DNA of 64,000 bases from a beta proteobacterium AAP51 (GTDB lineage Bacteria > Pseudomonadota > Gammaproteobacteria > Burkholderiales > Burkholderiaceae_C), in NCBI GenBank assembly GCA_001295905.1, contig LJHT01000019.1:124001-188000 (forward strand), given 5' to 3'. Positions 17,457 to 26,373 of this stretch are shown here, piece by piece. A program made the translations under genes and the position numbers. The stretch's first letter is position 1. Each line of letters starts with the position of its first letter. The notes under the pieces are model-generated. The model saw only the letters and a program-made list of their open reading frames with translations. It was not told the origin of the DNA and searched no databases.

Positions 17457-20400
17457 GTGCCTGAAGACTGCGCGAAGCCCCGCACGAAGCCCGGCACGAA
17501 GCTCGACAAGCAGCCCGGGACCCAGGCCTGGCTGGCCGGGGTGCTGCTGGCCGCTTCGGTGGCGGCCGGCGCCCAGCCGGCCGCGCCACCTTCGCCAGGC
17601 GAAGCCGAACAGCCCGCGCTGCTGCTGGTGGGCGACAGCACCCTGGCGCCGCACAGCGGCTACGGCGACGCGCTGTGTGAACGCCTGGCGCCGGGCTGGG
17701 CCTGCCTGAACCTGGCGCGTGGCGGGCGCAGCAGCAAGAGCTACCGCGAGGAAGGCCTGTGGGAGCGCGTGACGGCGCGGCTGCGCAACCGCCAGGGCAG
17801 CGCGCCCCACGTGGTGCTGATCCAGTTCGGCCACAACGACCAGCCTGGCAAGCCCGGCCGCAGCACCGAGCTGGCCACCGAGTTCCCGGCTCACCTGCAG
17901 CGCTATGTGCAGGAGGTGCGGGCCGCCGGCGGCCTGCCGGTGCTGGGCACGCCGCTCACGCGGCGCAGCTTCCAGGGCGGTGTGCTGCAGGACGACCTGC
18001 AACCCTGGGCGGAGGCCACGCGACGCGTGGCGCAGGCGCTGGGCGTGCCGCTCGTCGACACCCACGCCGCCAGCACGGCGCGTGTGCAGGCGCTGGGCGA
18101 AACGCTGGCCGAGACCCTGGCCGTGGCCGCGCGGCCCGCCCCTGGCGAGCCGCCCGCCGCGCCCGGCCGCGGCTCGAACGCCTTCGACCGCACCCACGTG
18201 GGCCCGCGCGGCGCCTGCCTGTTCGCCGCGCAGACGGCGCCACTGCTCAGGCAGGCCGTGCCCGCGCTGCGCCAGGCCTTCCGCGAGGGCGGCCCCGATG
18301 AAGCGGCTTGCCTGGCGCTGCCACCGCCGCCGCCAGCCGCCGAACTGGAGCGGGCCCGCGAACTGCACCGCGGCAGCTATTCGATGGCCGGCTGGGCCGT
18401 GGGCACGCAAGGCGGGCGCGGTGGGCGGGTGCTGCGCGTCACCACCCTGCGGCCCAGCGGCCCGGGTTCCTTGCGCGCGGCGCTGGAAGCACGCGGCCCG
18501 CGCAACATCGTCTTCGAGGTCGGCGGCGTCATCGACCTGCAAGGCGGCCGGCTCGACATCCGCGAGCCCTTCGTCACCATCGCCGGGCAGACCGCGCCCG
18601 CGCCCGGCATCACGCTCATCAAGGGCGAGGTGCGCGTGGGCACGCACGACGTCATCGTGCAGCACCTGCGCCTGCGCCCCGGCGCATGGGGCCGGCCCGC
18701 GCGCAGCGGTGGCGACCAGGACGGCCTGAGCACCGGCGCCGGCGCGCACCATGTCATCGTCGACCACTGCAGCTTCAGCTGGGCCACCGACGAGAACCTC
18801 TCCATCGGCGGGCCGCGTTTTCCCGGCGCCACGCCCGACGAATGGCGCCGCCACACGGCGCGCGCCATCACCTTCAGCCACAACCTCATCTACGAGGGCC
18901 TGGGCCACTCGGTGCATGCCAAGGGTGAACACAGCAAGGGCACGCTGGTGCACGACAACGCCACCGGCATCCTGCTGCACGCCAACCTCTACGCCAGCAA
19001 CCGCGAGCGCAACGCGCTGTTCAAAGGCGGCGTGCGGGCGGCGATGGTGAACAACCTGGTCTTCAACCCCGGCACGCGCGCGGTGCACTACAACCTGCCG
19101 GCCGGCGAGTGGGAAGGCCAGCCTTTCCAGACCGGCCGCATCGCACTGCTGGGCAACCTGCTTCGCCACGGCCCCGACACGCGCGCCGGCCTGCCGCTCT
19201 TCGTGCTGGGCGGGCATGGCGATGTGGAACTGCACCTGGAGGGCAACGCGGCCGTCGATTTCCTCGGCCACCCGCTGCCGCTGACGGCGGTGGACAACGC
19301 CGGTCGCGCGCGCATCGTCGAGGTGCCCGCCGCGCAGGCCGCGCTGCCGCCCCACCTGCGCCTGCTGCCCGTGGCCGAGCTGGAACTGCAGCTGATGCGC
19401 GCCGTCGGCGCCCGGCCCTGGGACCGCGACGAAGCCGACCAGAAGCTGCTGGCCGACGTGGCCGAAGGCCGCGGCCGCCTCATCGACGACGAGACCCAGG
19501 GCCTGGGCTACCCGCGCCATGCCGCTACGCAGCGGCCCTTCGACGCGGCGGCCTGGCACCTGCACGACATGAGCCCGCGCGCCGGCTGGGCCTCGCTGTT
19601 TCCGGCGGCAGCGCCAGCCGCCGCGCGCCCGTTGGCTGCAGCCCCTGCGCCGGCCGTCCCCGCCAGCACGGCCGAACCCCGCCGCTGGGCCGCCGGCCTG
19701 GAAGGCCAGCGCCGGGCCGATCTCGGCAACGGCCAGTTCCGCAACCCCGTGCTGGCCGGCGACTTCCCCGACCCCACGGTGCTGAAGGACGGGCCCGACT
19801 ACTACCTCACGCATTCGTCCTTCGAGGCCGTGCCGGGTTTGCTGATCTGGCACTCGCGCGATCTCGTCAACTGGCAACCGCTGGCGCCTGCGCTCACGCG
19901 CTACATCGGCAGCGTGTGGGCGCCCGAACTCGTCAAGCACGGCGGCCGCTACTACCTGTACGTGCCGGCCAAGCTGCCCGGGCAGCAACGCAGCGCAGCA
20001 GGCGGGGGCGCCCGCGGCGACATCTTCGTGATGCACGCGCCGCACCCGCGTGGGCCCTGGTCGGCGCCGGTGGCGCTGGGCATCGACCGCATCGACCCCG
20101 GCCACGCGGTGGACGAGCAAGGCCGGCGCTGGCTCTTCCTCAACGGCGGCGTGCGCGTGCCGCTCAGCGCCGACGGCCTGCGCACCACGGGCCCGCTGGA
20201 GATGGTGTACGAGGGCTGGCGCTACCCCGAAGACTGGGTGGTGGAGAGCTACTCGCAAGAGGGCCCGAAGATGCTGCGCAAGGACGGCTGGTGGCACATG
20301 ACGCTGGCCGTGGGCGGCACCGCCGGCCCGCCCACCGGGCACATGGTGATCTCGGCCCGCGCGCGCACGCTGGCCGGGCCCTGGGAGCACTCGCCGCACA

Positions 20401-21257
20401 ACCCGCTCGTGCGCACGCGTTCGCGCAGCGAAGCCTGGTGGTCGCGCGGCCACGCCACGCTGGTGGAAGGCCCCACGCCGGGCGACTGGTACATGCTCTA
20501 CCACGGCTATGAAGCCGGCTACCACACGCTGGGCCGGCAGATGCTGCTGGAGCCCATCGAATGGACGCCCGACGGCTGGTTCCGCAGCCGCCTGCCTGCC
20601 GGGGCCGACGTGGGTGACCCCTTGCCGATGCCGCGCGGCGGCAGCGCCGTGCCGCACGGCCGGGCGCTGTCCGACGACTTCCAGGCGCCGCAGCTGGCCA
20701 CACCGTGGAGCTTCTTCCGCGGTGACGAGAGCGACGCCGCACGCGTGCAGGTGGGCGGCGGCACGCTGGCACTGGCCGCGCGCGGCAGCAGCCCGGCCGA
20801 CAGCCGGCCGCTGAGCTTCGTGGCCGGCGACCGCGCCTACGAGGTGGAGGTGGACCTCGACCCCGATGCCGGCGCCAGCGGCGGGCTGCTGCTCTTCTAC
20901 AGCGAGCGCCTTTACGCCGGCCTGGGCCTGCGGCCGCTGCCCGAAGGCGGGGCGGCGCTGCTGCTGCACCGCTACGGCACCGACCAGCGCCGTGGCAGCC
21001 TGCCCCTGCGCGCCGATGGCCAGCCCTGGCGCCCCGGCCAGCCGCTGCGCCTGCGCCTGCGGCTGGAAGACCACGTGCTGACGCTGCACACCAGCACGGA
21101 CGGTGGCGTGACGTGGCAGAAGTTCGGCACGCAGATGGAGGTTTCGGGCTACCACCACAACGTGGCCGGCGGCTTCATGAGCCTGCGGCCGGCGCTCTAT
21201 GCGGCGGGGCAGGGGCAGGTACGATTCCGCCGCCTCGTCTACCGCGCGCTGCCCTGA
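17457..21257 (+). CDS. Trimodular pectinase: SGNH acetylesterase (CE12-like), pectate-lyase-like, GH43
   Basis: 1266 residues in one unbroken frame, GTG start six bases after the previous stop. A possible signal (WLAGVLLAASVAAGAQ, about 25-40) follows a basic n-region. Module 1 (about 50-290) is a rhamnogalacturonan-acetylesterase-type SGNH hydrolase with GDST (Ser61), GHND (125-128) and DRTH (Asp244, His247). Module 2 (about 300-700) is a pectate-lyase-like beta-helix (VLRVTTLRPSGPGSLRAAL, FVTIAGQTAPAPGI, VIVDHCSFSWATDE); the RxPxxR motif is not seen. Module 3 (about 760-1060) is a GH43 five-bladed propeller with DFPDPT (Asp772) and the acid Glu935 in QEGPKM, followed by a C-terminal GH43 beta-sandwich (about 1070-1266). 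It could deacetylate, cut and debranch pectin in one polypeptide. Individual module substrates are inferred. Confidence 0.88.
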   Translation: MPEDCAKPRTKPGTKLDKQPGTQAWLAGVLLAASVAAGAQPAAPPSPGEAEQPALLLVGDSTLAPHSGYGDALCERLAPGWACLNLARGGRSSKSYREEGLWERVTARLRNRQGSAPHVVLIQFGHNDQPGKPGRSTELATEFPAHLQRYVQEVRAAGGLPVLGTPLTRRSFQGGVLQDDLQPWAEATRRVAQALGVPLVDTHAASTARVQALGETLAETLAVAARPAPGEPPAAPGRGSNAFDRTHVGPRGACLFAAQTAPLLRQAVPALRQAFREGGPDEAACLALPPPPPAAELERARELHRGSYSMAGWAVGTQGGRGGRVLRVTTLRPSGPGSLRAALEARGPRNIVFEVGGVIDLQGGRLDIREPFVTIAGQTAPAPGITLIKGEVRVGTHDVIVQHLRLRPGAWGRPARSGGDQDGLSTGAGAHHVIVDHCSFSWATDENLSIGGPRFPGATPDEWRRHTARAITFSHNLIYEGLGHSVHAKGEHSKGTLVHDNATGILLHANLYASNRERNALFKGGVRAAMVNNLVFNPGTRAVHYNLPAGEWEGQPFQTGRIALLGNLLRHGPDTRAGLPLFVLGGHGDVELHLEGNAAVDFLGHPLPLTAVDNAGRARIVEVPAAQAALPPHLRLLPVAELELQLMRAVGARPWDRDEADQKLLADVAEGRGRLIDDETQGLGYPRHAATQRPFDAAAWHLHDMSPRAGWASLFPAAAPAAARPLAAAPAPAVPASTAEPRRWAAGLEGQRRADLGNGQFRNPVLAGDFPDPTVLKDGPDYYLTHSSFEAVPGLLIWHSRDLVNWQPLAPALTRYIGSVWAPELVKHGGRYYLYVPAKLPGQQRSAAGGGARGDIFVMHAPHPRGPWSAPVALGIDRIDPGHAVDEQGRRWLFLNGGVRVPLSADGLRTTGPLEMVYEGWRYPEDWVVESYSQEGPKMLRKDGWWHMTLAVGGTAGPPTGHMVISARARTLAGPWEHSPHNPLVRTRSRSEAWWSRGHATLVEGPTPGDWYMLYHGYEAGYHTLGRQMLLEPIEWTPDGWFRSRLPAGADVGDPLPMPRGGSAVPHGRALSDDFQAPQLATPWSFFRGDESDAARVQVGGGTLALAARGSSPADSRPLSFVAGDRAYEVEVDLDPDAGASGGLLLFYSERLYAGLGLRPLPEGGAALLLHRYGTDQRRGSLPLRADGQPWRPGQPLRLRLRLEDHVLTLHTSTDGGVTWQKFGTQMEVSGYHHNVAGGFMSLRPALYAAGQGQVRFRRLVYRALP

Positions 21258-21790
21258 ACCCGAGCGTCTTCCCTGCCGACCTGGCCGGCTGGTTCAGCCC
21301 CGCACAAGGGCTGGGTTATGCCGCCTTCGCCCTGGGCATGGCGTGTTTCCTGCAAACCGACGACCGGCGCTTCAAGATCTTCATGGCGCTGGAATGCGCC
21401 GCCTACATCGGCCACTTCGCGCTGCTGGGCCAGCCCACGGCGGTGGCCAGCACGGCGGTGTCGCTGGCACGTTCGGTGGCCTCGCTGAAGTGGCGCACGC
21501 CGGCGGTGGGCTTGTTCTTCATCGCGCTCAGCCTGGGCCTGGGCGCCTGGCTGTTCCAGGGCTGGCTGAGCCTGCTGCCGATTGCCGCCTCATGCATCGG
21601 CACCGCCGCGCTCTTTTTCCTGCACGGCCTGCGCATGCGCGCGCTGATGCTGGTGGGCACGCTGCTCTGGCTGGTGAACAACCTGCTGGTGGGCAGCATC
21701 GGCGGTACGCTGCTGGAAGCCTGCCTGGCGGTGGCGAACCTGCGCACCATCGCGCAGCTGTGGCGGGCCGAGAGGCTCGGACCGGGGTGA
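21254..21790 (+). CDS. YgjV-family inner-membrane protein (start codon uncertain)
   Basis: A hydrophobic protein with about five or six membrane segments (QGLGYAAFALGMACFLQTDD, VGLFFIALSLGLGAWLF, LLPIAASCIGTAALFF) that matches the YgjV (Imp-YgjV) family, inner-membrane proteins of unknown function of about 180 residues. The start is unclear. No ATG, GTG or TTG lies in frame between 21113, which is 145 bases inside the preceding gene, and 21338, which would lose the first membrane segment. A CTG at 21254, overlapping the preceding stop, gives 178 residues, the family length, and is used here. It has no known role in pectin use and may simply ride on the operon. Confidence 0.65.
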   Translation: MNPSVFPADLAGWFSPAQGLGYAAFALGMACFLQTDDRRFKIFMALECAAYIGHFALLGQPTAVASTAVSLARSVASLKWRTPAVGLFFIALSLGLGAWLFQGWLSLLPIAASCIGTAALFFLHGLRMRALMLVGTLLWLVNNLLVGSIGGTLLEACLAVANLRTIAQLWRAERLGPG

Positions 21791-21792
21791 AC

Positions 21793-21822
21793 GAGATCGG
21801 GCGGTGGCCTCAGCCCGGTCTC
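21793..21822. terminator. Hairpin between converging YgjV-family gene and kdgK
   Basis: GAGATCGGGC (21793-21802) pairs with GCCCGGTCTC (21813-21822): ten base pairs, one of them a G-T wobble, around a ten-base loop. It sits exactly between two converging genes and touches the kdgK stop, so it could stop transcription from both sides. There is no T-run, so rho-independent strength is doubtful. Confidence 0.5.
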
Positions 21823-22768
21823 ACCCAGGCATCGGCGCCGGCATGGCTTCGGCGGGAATGATGGCGCCGTGGTGCTGCACCACCACCGCGGCCAGTGCGT
21901 TGCCGGCGGCCGCTGCGGCCGCGGGGCAGGCGCCGCCCAGGCGTGCGGCGAGATAGGCGCCGGCAAAGCTGTCGCCGGCGGCGGTGGTGTCCACCACCCG
22001 TGCCACGCGCTGCGTCGGCACAAGCACGGGCGCCTCGCCCGCCAGGCGCACCAGGGTCTCGGCCGCGCCGTTCTTCACCACCAGTTCGGGGCAGGGCAGG
22101 GCCAGCGTGCGCTGCAGCGCAGCCTCGGCGCTGCGCAGGCCCCACAGCGCCTGCTCGTCGTCCAGCGACAGCAGCAGCGTGCTGGCCAGCCCCATGAACT
22201 GCGCGAACACCGCCTGGGCCACGGCCTGCTCGGGCCACAGGCGCGGGCGGTAGTTGTTGTCGAACACCACCTGCGCACCGCGCGCGCGCAGGGCCTGCGC
22301 CAGCGCCGCCAGCCGCGCGCGCCCGGCGGGCGGCAGGATGGCCAGGCTGATGCCGCTGAAGTAGAGCGCGTCGATCTGCCCGGCCTGCTGCTCCAGCGGC
22401 GTGGCGCCCTCGGGGGTGTCGAAGTAGGCGCGCGCCGCCGCCTGTTCGCGCCAGTAGTGGAAGCGGCGTTCGCCTTGCGCGTCCACCTCGATGAGGTACA
22501 GCCCCGGCAGCTTGCCCGGCAGGCGCCGCACCAGGCCGGTGTGCAGGCCCTCGGCCTGCCAGCGCTGCAGCAGGCCGCTGCTGAGGCCGTCGTCGCCCAG
22601 CGCGGTGGCGTAGTCCACCTGCAGGCCCTGGCGCGCGCCGCAGCGGGCCAGGTAGACGGCGGTGTTCAGCGTGTCGCCGCCATAGCCCTGCTGCAGGGCC
22701 CCGAAAGGCAGGCCCCGCAGTTCGAGCATGCATTCGCCGAAGGCCACCACCCGCATCAGCCCACCCAT
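21821..22768 (-). CDS. kdgK: 2-dehydro-3-deoxygluconokinase (PfkB family)
   Basis: 315 residues of the ribokinase/PfkB family. KdgK phosphorylates KDG to KDPG with ATP in the cytoplasm, feeding the Entner-Doudoroff aldolase. Visible are the N-terminal sugar-binding region (VVAFGECMLELRG, GGDTLNTAVYLAR) and the PfkB signature with catalytic Asp in VVDTTAAGDSFAGAYLA. MRVVAFGE at 22756 is an alternative start. It is divergent from udh, with a perfect GAAAC-ATC-GTTTC inverted repeat between them, linking it to the same regulator as kduD. No KDPG aldolase gene is in this window. Confidence 0.9.
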   Translation of the reverse strand: MGGLMRVVAFGECMLELRGLPFGALQQGYGGDTLNTAVYLARCGARQGLQVDYATALGDDGLSSGLLQRWQAEGLHTGLVRRLPGKLPGLYLIEVDAQGERRFHYWREQAAARAYFDTPEGATPLEQQAGQIDALYFSGISLAILPPAGRARLAALAQALRARGAQVVFDNNYRPRLWPEQAVAQAVFAQFMGLASTLLLSLDDEQALWGLRSAEAALQRTLALPCPELVVKNGAAETLVRLAGEAPVLVPTQRVARVVDTTAAGDSFAGAYLAARLGGACPAAAAAAGNALAAVVVQHHGAIIPAEAMPAPMPG

Positions 22769-22790
22769 GTGGATTCCCCTAACTCGTTTT

Positions 22791-22803
22791 GAAACATCGT
22801 TTC
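22791..22803. promoter_or_regulatory. Probable IclR/KdgR operator between kdgK and udh
   Basis: GAAACATCGTTTC is a perfect 5-3-5 inverted repeat and an exact match to the GAAnCnnnGnTTC pattern found three times before kduD/kdgF. It lies 23 bases upstream of the kdgK start and 55 bases upstream of the udh start, a place from which it could control both. Identity of the binding protein is inferred. Confidence 0.7.
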
Positions 22804-22857
22804 GATATTCTAGGCAGCTTGCCTTCTCGCCCTGCTCCGGGCCGACCCTGGGCCTTG

Positions 22858-23688
22858 ATGAACCACCTGTCTGCTGCCGCGCCGCCGGTCTTCTCTACCC
22901 TGCTGCTCACAGGCGCTGCCGGCATGCTGGGGCGTGCCGTGGCCCCGGGCCTGCGCCGCCTGTGCCAGCGTCTGCGCCTGAGCGACCTGCCGGCGCCGCT
23001 GGCCACCCTGCCGCTGCAGCCCGGCGACGAAGCCTGCCCCGCCGACCTGGCCGATGCCGAGGCGATGAACGCGCTGCTGCACGGCGTGCAGGCCGTGGTG
23101 CACCTGGGCGGGGTGTCGCAGGAAGGGCCGTTTGCGCCCATCCTGGCCGCGAACCTGGCGGGTACCACGCACCTGTATGAAGCTGCGCGCCGCGCCGGCA
23201 CGCGCCGCATCGTCTTCGCCAGCAGCAACCACGTGACGGGCGGCTACCCGCAAGGCCAGAACCTCACCACGGCCGATGCGCCGCGGCCCGATGGTTTCTA
23301 CGGCGCCAGCAAGCTGTACGGCGAAGGCCTGGCCGCGCTGTACTGGCAGCGCTACGGCATCGAGAGCGTGTGCCTGCGCATCGGCAGTGCGACAGCCGAA
23401 CCCACCGACGCGCGCGCGCTGGCCACCTGGCTGAGCCTGCGCGACCTGCAGCAGCTGCTGCACTGCGCGCTCACCGCGCCCAGGGTCGGCTGCACCGTGG
23501 CCTATGGCTGCAGCGCCAACAAGCGCCGCTGGTGGCACGACGAAGCCACCTGGGCCCGCCTGGGCTACGCGCCGCAAGACAACGCCGAGGCCTGGGCTGC
23601 ACAGCTGCAGGACCTGCTGCTGCCCGAAGGCCCGCAGCGCGAGCTGCAAGGCGGCAGCTTCCTCGGCATCGGCCCCTTCGATCATTGA
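22858..23688 (+). CDS. udh: Uronate dehydrogenase (NAD-dependent SDR/epimerase type)
   Basis: 276 residues. Uronate dehydrogenase oxidises galacturonate or glucuronate with NAD to the aldaro-lactone. It shows the extended-SDR nucleotide motif LLTGAAGMLGRAVA, VVHLGGVSQEGPF, ASSNHVTGGY and the catalytic YGASKLYGE, all typical of Udh. The ATG at 22858 is chosen because upstream sequence in frame carries the operator and is unlike the family. Ten bases downstream begins the SMP-30 lactonase gene and then garD, so the three genes encode consecutive steps of the oxidative galacturonate route. Confidence 0.88.
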   Translation: MNHLSAAAPPVFSTLLLTGAAGMLGRAVAPGLRRLCQRLRLSDLPAPLATLPLQPGDEACPADLADAEAMNALLHGVQAVVHLGGVSQEGPFAPILAANLAGTTHLYEAARRAGTRRIVFASSNHVTGGYPQGQNLTTADAPRPDGFYGASKLYGEGLAALYWQRYGIESVCLRIGSATAEPTDARALATWLSLRDLQQLLHCALTAPRVGCTVAYGCSANKRRWWHDEATWARLGYAPQDNAEAWAAQLQDLLLPEGPQRELQGGSFLGIGPFDH

Positions 23689-23698
23689 GCCTCACCGC

Positions 23699-24670
23699 AT
23701 GAACGACGCCTTCACCGCGAACCTGCGCCTGCCCGACCCGCGCATCGAGGTGCTGGACGAAGCCTTCCTGCCGCTGCGCCTGTTCTCGGGCACGGTGCAG
23801 CGGCTCTACACCGGTGCGGCCTGGGCCGAAGGGCCGGTGTGGTTCGGCGACGGGCGTTATCTGCTCTTCAGCGACATCCCGAACAACCGCGTGCTGCGCT
23901 GGGACGAATGCACCGGCGGCACTGCCGTCTTCCGCCAGCCCTCGAACCACGCCAACGGCCTGGCGCGCGACCGCCAGGGCCGGCTGCTCACCTGCGAGCA
24001 CCTCACCCGGCGCGTCACGCGCACCGAGCACGACGGGCGCCTCACGGTGCTGGCCAGCCACTTCGAGGGCAAGCCGCTGAACTCGCCCAACGACATCGTC
24101 TGCCGCAGCGACGGCAGCGTGTGGTTCACCGACCCGCCTTTCGGCATCAGCGGCTGGTGGGAAGGCGAGCCGGCCACGCCCGAACTGCCGCACGGCGTCT
24201 ACCGCCTCGATGGCGAGAGTGGCGAACTGCAGATGCTGCTGAGCGACCTGCAGTGCCCCAACGGCCTGGCCTTCACGCCCGACGAGCAGCAGCTCTATGT
24301 GGTGGAAAGCCGCGCCACCCCGCACCGCAAGATCTGGCGCTACGACGTGGCCGGGCAGGGCGCGGGCACCACGCTGCGCAACCGCGAGCTGTTCGTGGAT
24401 GCCGCCGGGCACGGCGCCTTCGACGGTATCGCGGTGGACGAGCTCGGCAACGTCTGGTGCGGCCTGGGCAGCAACGGCGCGCTCGATGCAAAACCCGAGG
24501 CACTGGACGGCGTGCGCGTCTACAACCGCGAGGGCCGACCGCTGGCGCACATCCACCTGCCCGAGCGTTGCGCCAACCTGTGTTTCGGTGGCGCGCGGCG
24601 CAACCGGCTCTTCATGGCGGCCAGCCACTCGCTCTATGCCTTGCATGTGAACACGCGGGGCGCGGTGTGA
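23699..24670 (+). CDS. SMP-30/gluconolactonase-family lactonase, probable galactarolactone hydrolase
   Basis: 323-residue six-bladed propeller of the SMP-30/LRE family. Metal-site residues are visible as the Glu of WAEGPVWF, the Asn of NSPNDIV and the Asp of [13 protein letters not shown]. Family members hydrolyse sugar lactones using a divalent metal. Placed between udh, which makes galactaro-lactone, and garD, which uses galactarate, it most likely opens that lactone. It has no signal peptide and so is cytoplasmic. Its stop overlaps the garD start as GTGA. The exact lactone preferred cannot be read from the sequence. Confidence 0.85.
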   Translation: MNDAFTANLRLPDPRIEVLDEAFLPLRLFSGTVQRLYTGAAWAEGPVWFGDGRYLLFSDIPNNRVLRWDECTGGTAVFRQPSNHANGLARDRQGRLLTCEHLTRRVTRTEHDGRLTVLASHFEGKPLNSPNDIVCRSDGSVWFTDPPFGISGWWEGEPATPELPHGVYRLDGESGELQMLLSDLQCPNGLAFTPDEQQLYVVESRATPHRKIWRYDVAGQGAGTTLRNRELFVDAAGHGAFDGIAVDELGNVWCGLGSNGALDAKPEALDGVRVYNREGRPLAHIHLPERCANLCFGGARRNRLFMAASHSLYALHVNTRGAV

Positions 24671-26226
24671 ACGCCGCGCTGGCTGCCGATCGTCGTGTGC
24701 TGCAGCAGCACGCGCAAGACAACGTGGCCATCGCCGTGCAGGCCGGCGGCTTGCCCGCAGGCACGCTGCTGGCCGGCGGCCTGGTGCTGCGCGACGCCGT
24801 GCCGCAGGCGCACAAGGTGGCGCTGCAGGACATTCCGGCCGGCGCGCCCGTGCGCCGCTACGGCGTGGCCATCGCCCATGCGCTGCGCGACATCGCGGCC
24901 GGCAGCTGGGTGCACGAGCGCCTGCTGCAGCCGCTGCCCGCGCGTGAACTGCAAGGCCTGCCCATGGCCACCGCCGTGCCGCCTGCCGCGCCGCCGCTGC
25001 AGGGCCACAGCTTCCAGGGCTACCGCAACCCCGACGGCAGCGTGGGCACGCGCAACCTGCTGGCCATCAGCACCACGGTGCAGTGCGTGGCGGGCGTGCT
25101 GGACGTGGCGCTGCAGCGCATCCGCAGCGAGCTGCTGCCGAGATTCCCCCACGTCGACGGCGTGGTGGGGCTGGAACACGCCTACGGCTGCGGCGTGGCC
25201 ATCAACGCGCCGGGCGCCGAGATTCCCATCCGCACGCTGCGCCACCTGGCGATGAACCCGAACTTCGGCGGCGAGGTGATGCTGCTCGGCCTGGGCTGCG
25301 AAAAGCTGCAGCCCGAGCTGCTGCTGCCGCCTGGCAGCCTGCCGCTGCACACCGCGCAGACGCTGAGCACGCTGCGCCTGCAAGACCCGCAGCACGTGGG
25401 TTTCGGCGCGATGGTCGAGCACCTCGTGCAAAGCGCCGTGCCCCACCTGGAGCGCCTGAACGCGCGCCGCCGCAGCACCGTGCCGGCCAGCGCGCTGGTG
25501 GTGGGCGTGCAGTGCGGCGGCAGCGACGCCTTCAGCGGCCTGACCGCCAACCCCGCCGTGGGCCACTGCACCGACCTGCTGCTGCGCGCCGGCGCCACCG
25601 TGCTGTTCAGCGAAACCACCGAGGTGCGCGACGCCATCGCGCAGCTCACCGCGCGCGCCGCCACGCCCGCCGTGGCGCAGCGCCTCGTCGACGAGATGGC
25701 CTGGTACGACGCCTACCTGGCGCGCGGGGGTGCCGACCGCAGCGCCAACACCACGCCGGGCAACAAGGCCGGTGGGCTGAGCCACATCGTCGAGAAGGCC
25801 ATGGGCAGCGTGGTGAAGAGCGGCAGCGCGGCCATCACCGGCGTGCTCTCGCCGGGTGAGCGCGTGCCGCCAGGCCAGCCCGGCCTGTACTACTGCGCCA
25901 CGCCGGCGAGCGACTTCATCTGCGGCACGCTGCAGCTGGCCGCGGGCATGAACCTGCATGTCTTCACCACCGGCCGCGGCACGCCTTACGGCCTGGCCGC
26001 CTGCCCGGTGCTGAAGGTGGCCACGCGCAGCGAGCTGGCAGAACGCTGGCACGACCTGATGGACATCGACGCCGGCCCCATCGCCGACGGCCGCGCCACC
26101 GTGCAGGAGATCGGCGAGCTGATGTTCCGCAGCCTGCTGGCCGTGGCCAGCGGCCAGCGCACCTGGGCCGAGCACTGGGGCCTGCACAACGCGCTGGTGC
26201 TGTTCAACCCGGCGCCGGTCACCTGA
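24667..26226 (+). CDS. garD: Galactarate dehydratase GarD
   Basis: 519 residues starting at a GTG that overlaps the previous stop (GTGA). An N-terminal SAF domain (about 12-85: [26 protein letters not shown]) is followed by the large UxaA/GarD domain with EGYRN-like [58 protein letters not shown] and the C-terminal [16 protein letters not shown], an ending I associate with GarD rather than altronate dehydratase. The iron-dependent enzyme dehydrates galactarate to 5-keto-4-deoxyglucarate. Together with Udh and the lactonase it completes conversion of galacturonate to the substrate of a GarL-type aldolase such as the one at the window start. Confidence 0.92.
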   Translation: MNAALAADRRVLQQHAQDNVAIAVQAGGLPAGTLLAGGLVLRDAVPQAHKVALQDIPAGAPVRRYGVAIAHALRDIAAGSWVHERLLQPLPARELQGLPMATAVPPAAPPLQGHSFQGYRNPDGSVGTRNLLAISTTVQCVAGVLDVALQRIRSELLPRFPHVDGVVGLEHAYGCGVAINAPGAEIPIRTLRHLAMNPNFGGEVMLLGLGCEKLQPELLLPPGSLPLHTAQTLSTLRLQDPQHVGFGAMVEHLVQSAVPHLERLNARRRSTVPASALVVGVQCGGSDAFSGLTANPAVGHCTDLLLRAGATVLFSETTEVRDAIAQLTARAATPAVAQRLVDEMAWYDAYLARGGADRSANTTPGNKAGGLSHIVEKAMGSVVKSGSAAITGVLSPGERVPPGQPGLYYCATPASDFICGTLQLAAGMNLHVFTTGRGTPYGLAACPVLKVATRSELAERWHDLMDIDAGPIADGRATVQEIGELMFRSLLAVASGQRTWAEHWGLHNALVLFNPAPVT

Positions 26227-26373
26227 AGACCGCGCCGCGCGCGCCGTCGCCCCTGGGCGTGCAGGGCTTGTTGCGTTAGGCGCGAAACTCTAGACCCGCT
26301 TGCTGCGGGGGGCGGCAGCGTGCTGTCACACTTCACGCCCCTCATGGGTCACCCCTGAACTCATTCCGCAATC

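Noticed and set aside
14475-21158. Minus-strand open frame of more than 2200 codons opposite the pectinase genes
   Set aside because: It is antisense to three well-supported enzymes, is made of low-complexity Ala/Arg/Gly/His sequence and has no recognisable domain. Long antisense frames are expected at this GC content.
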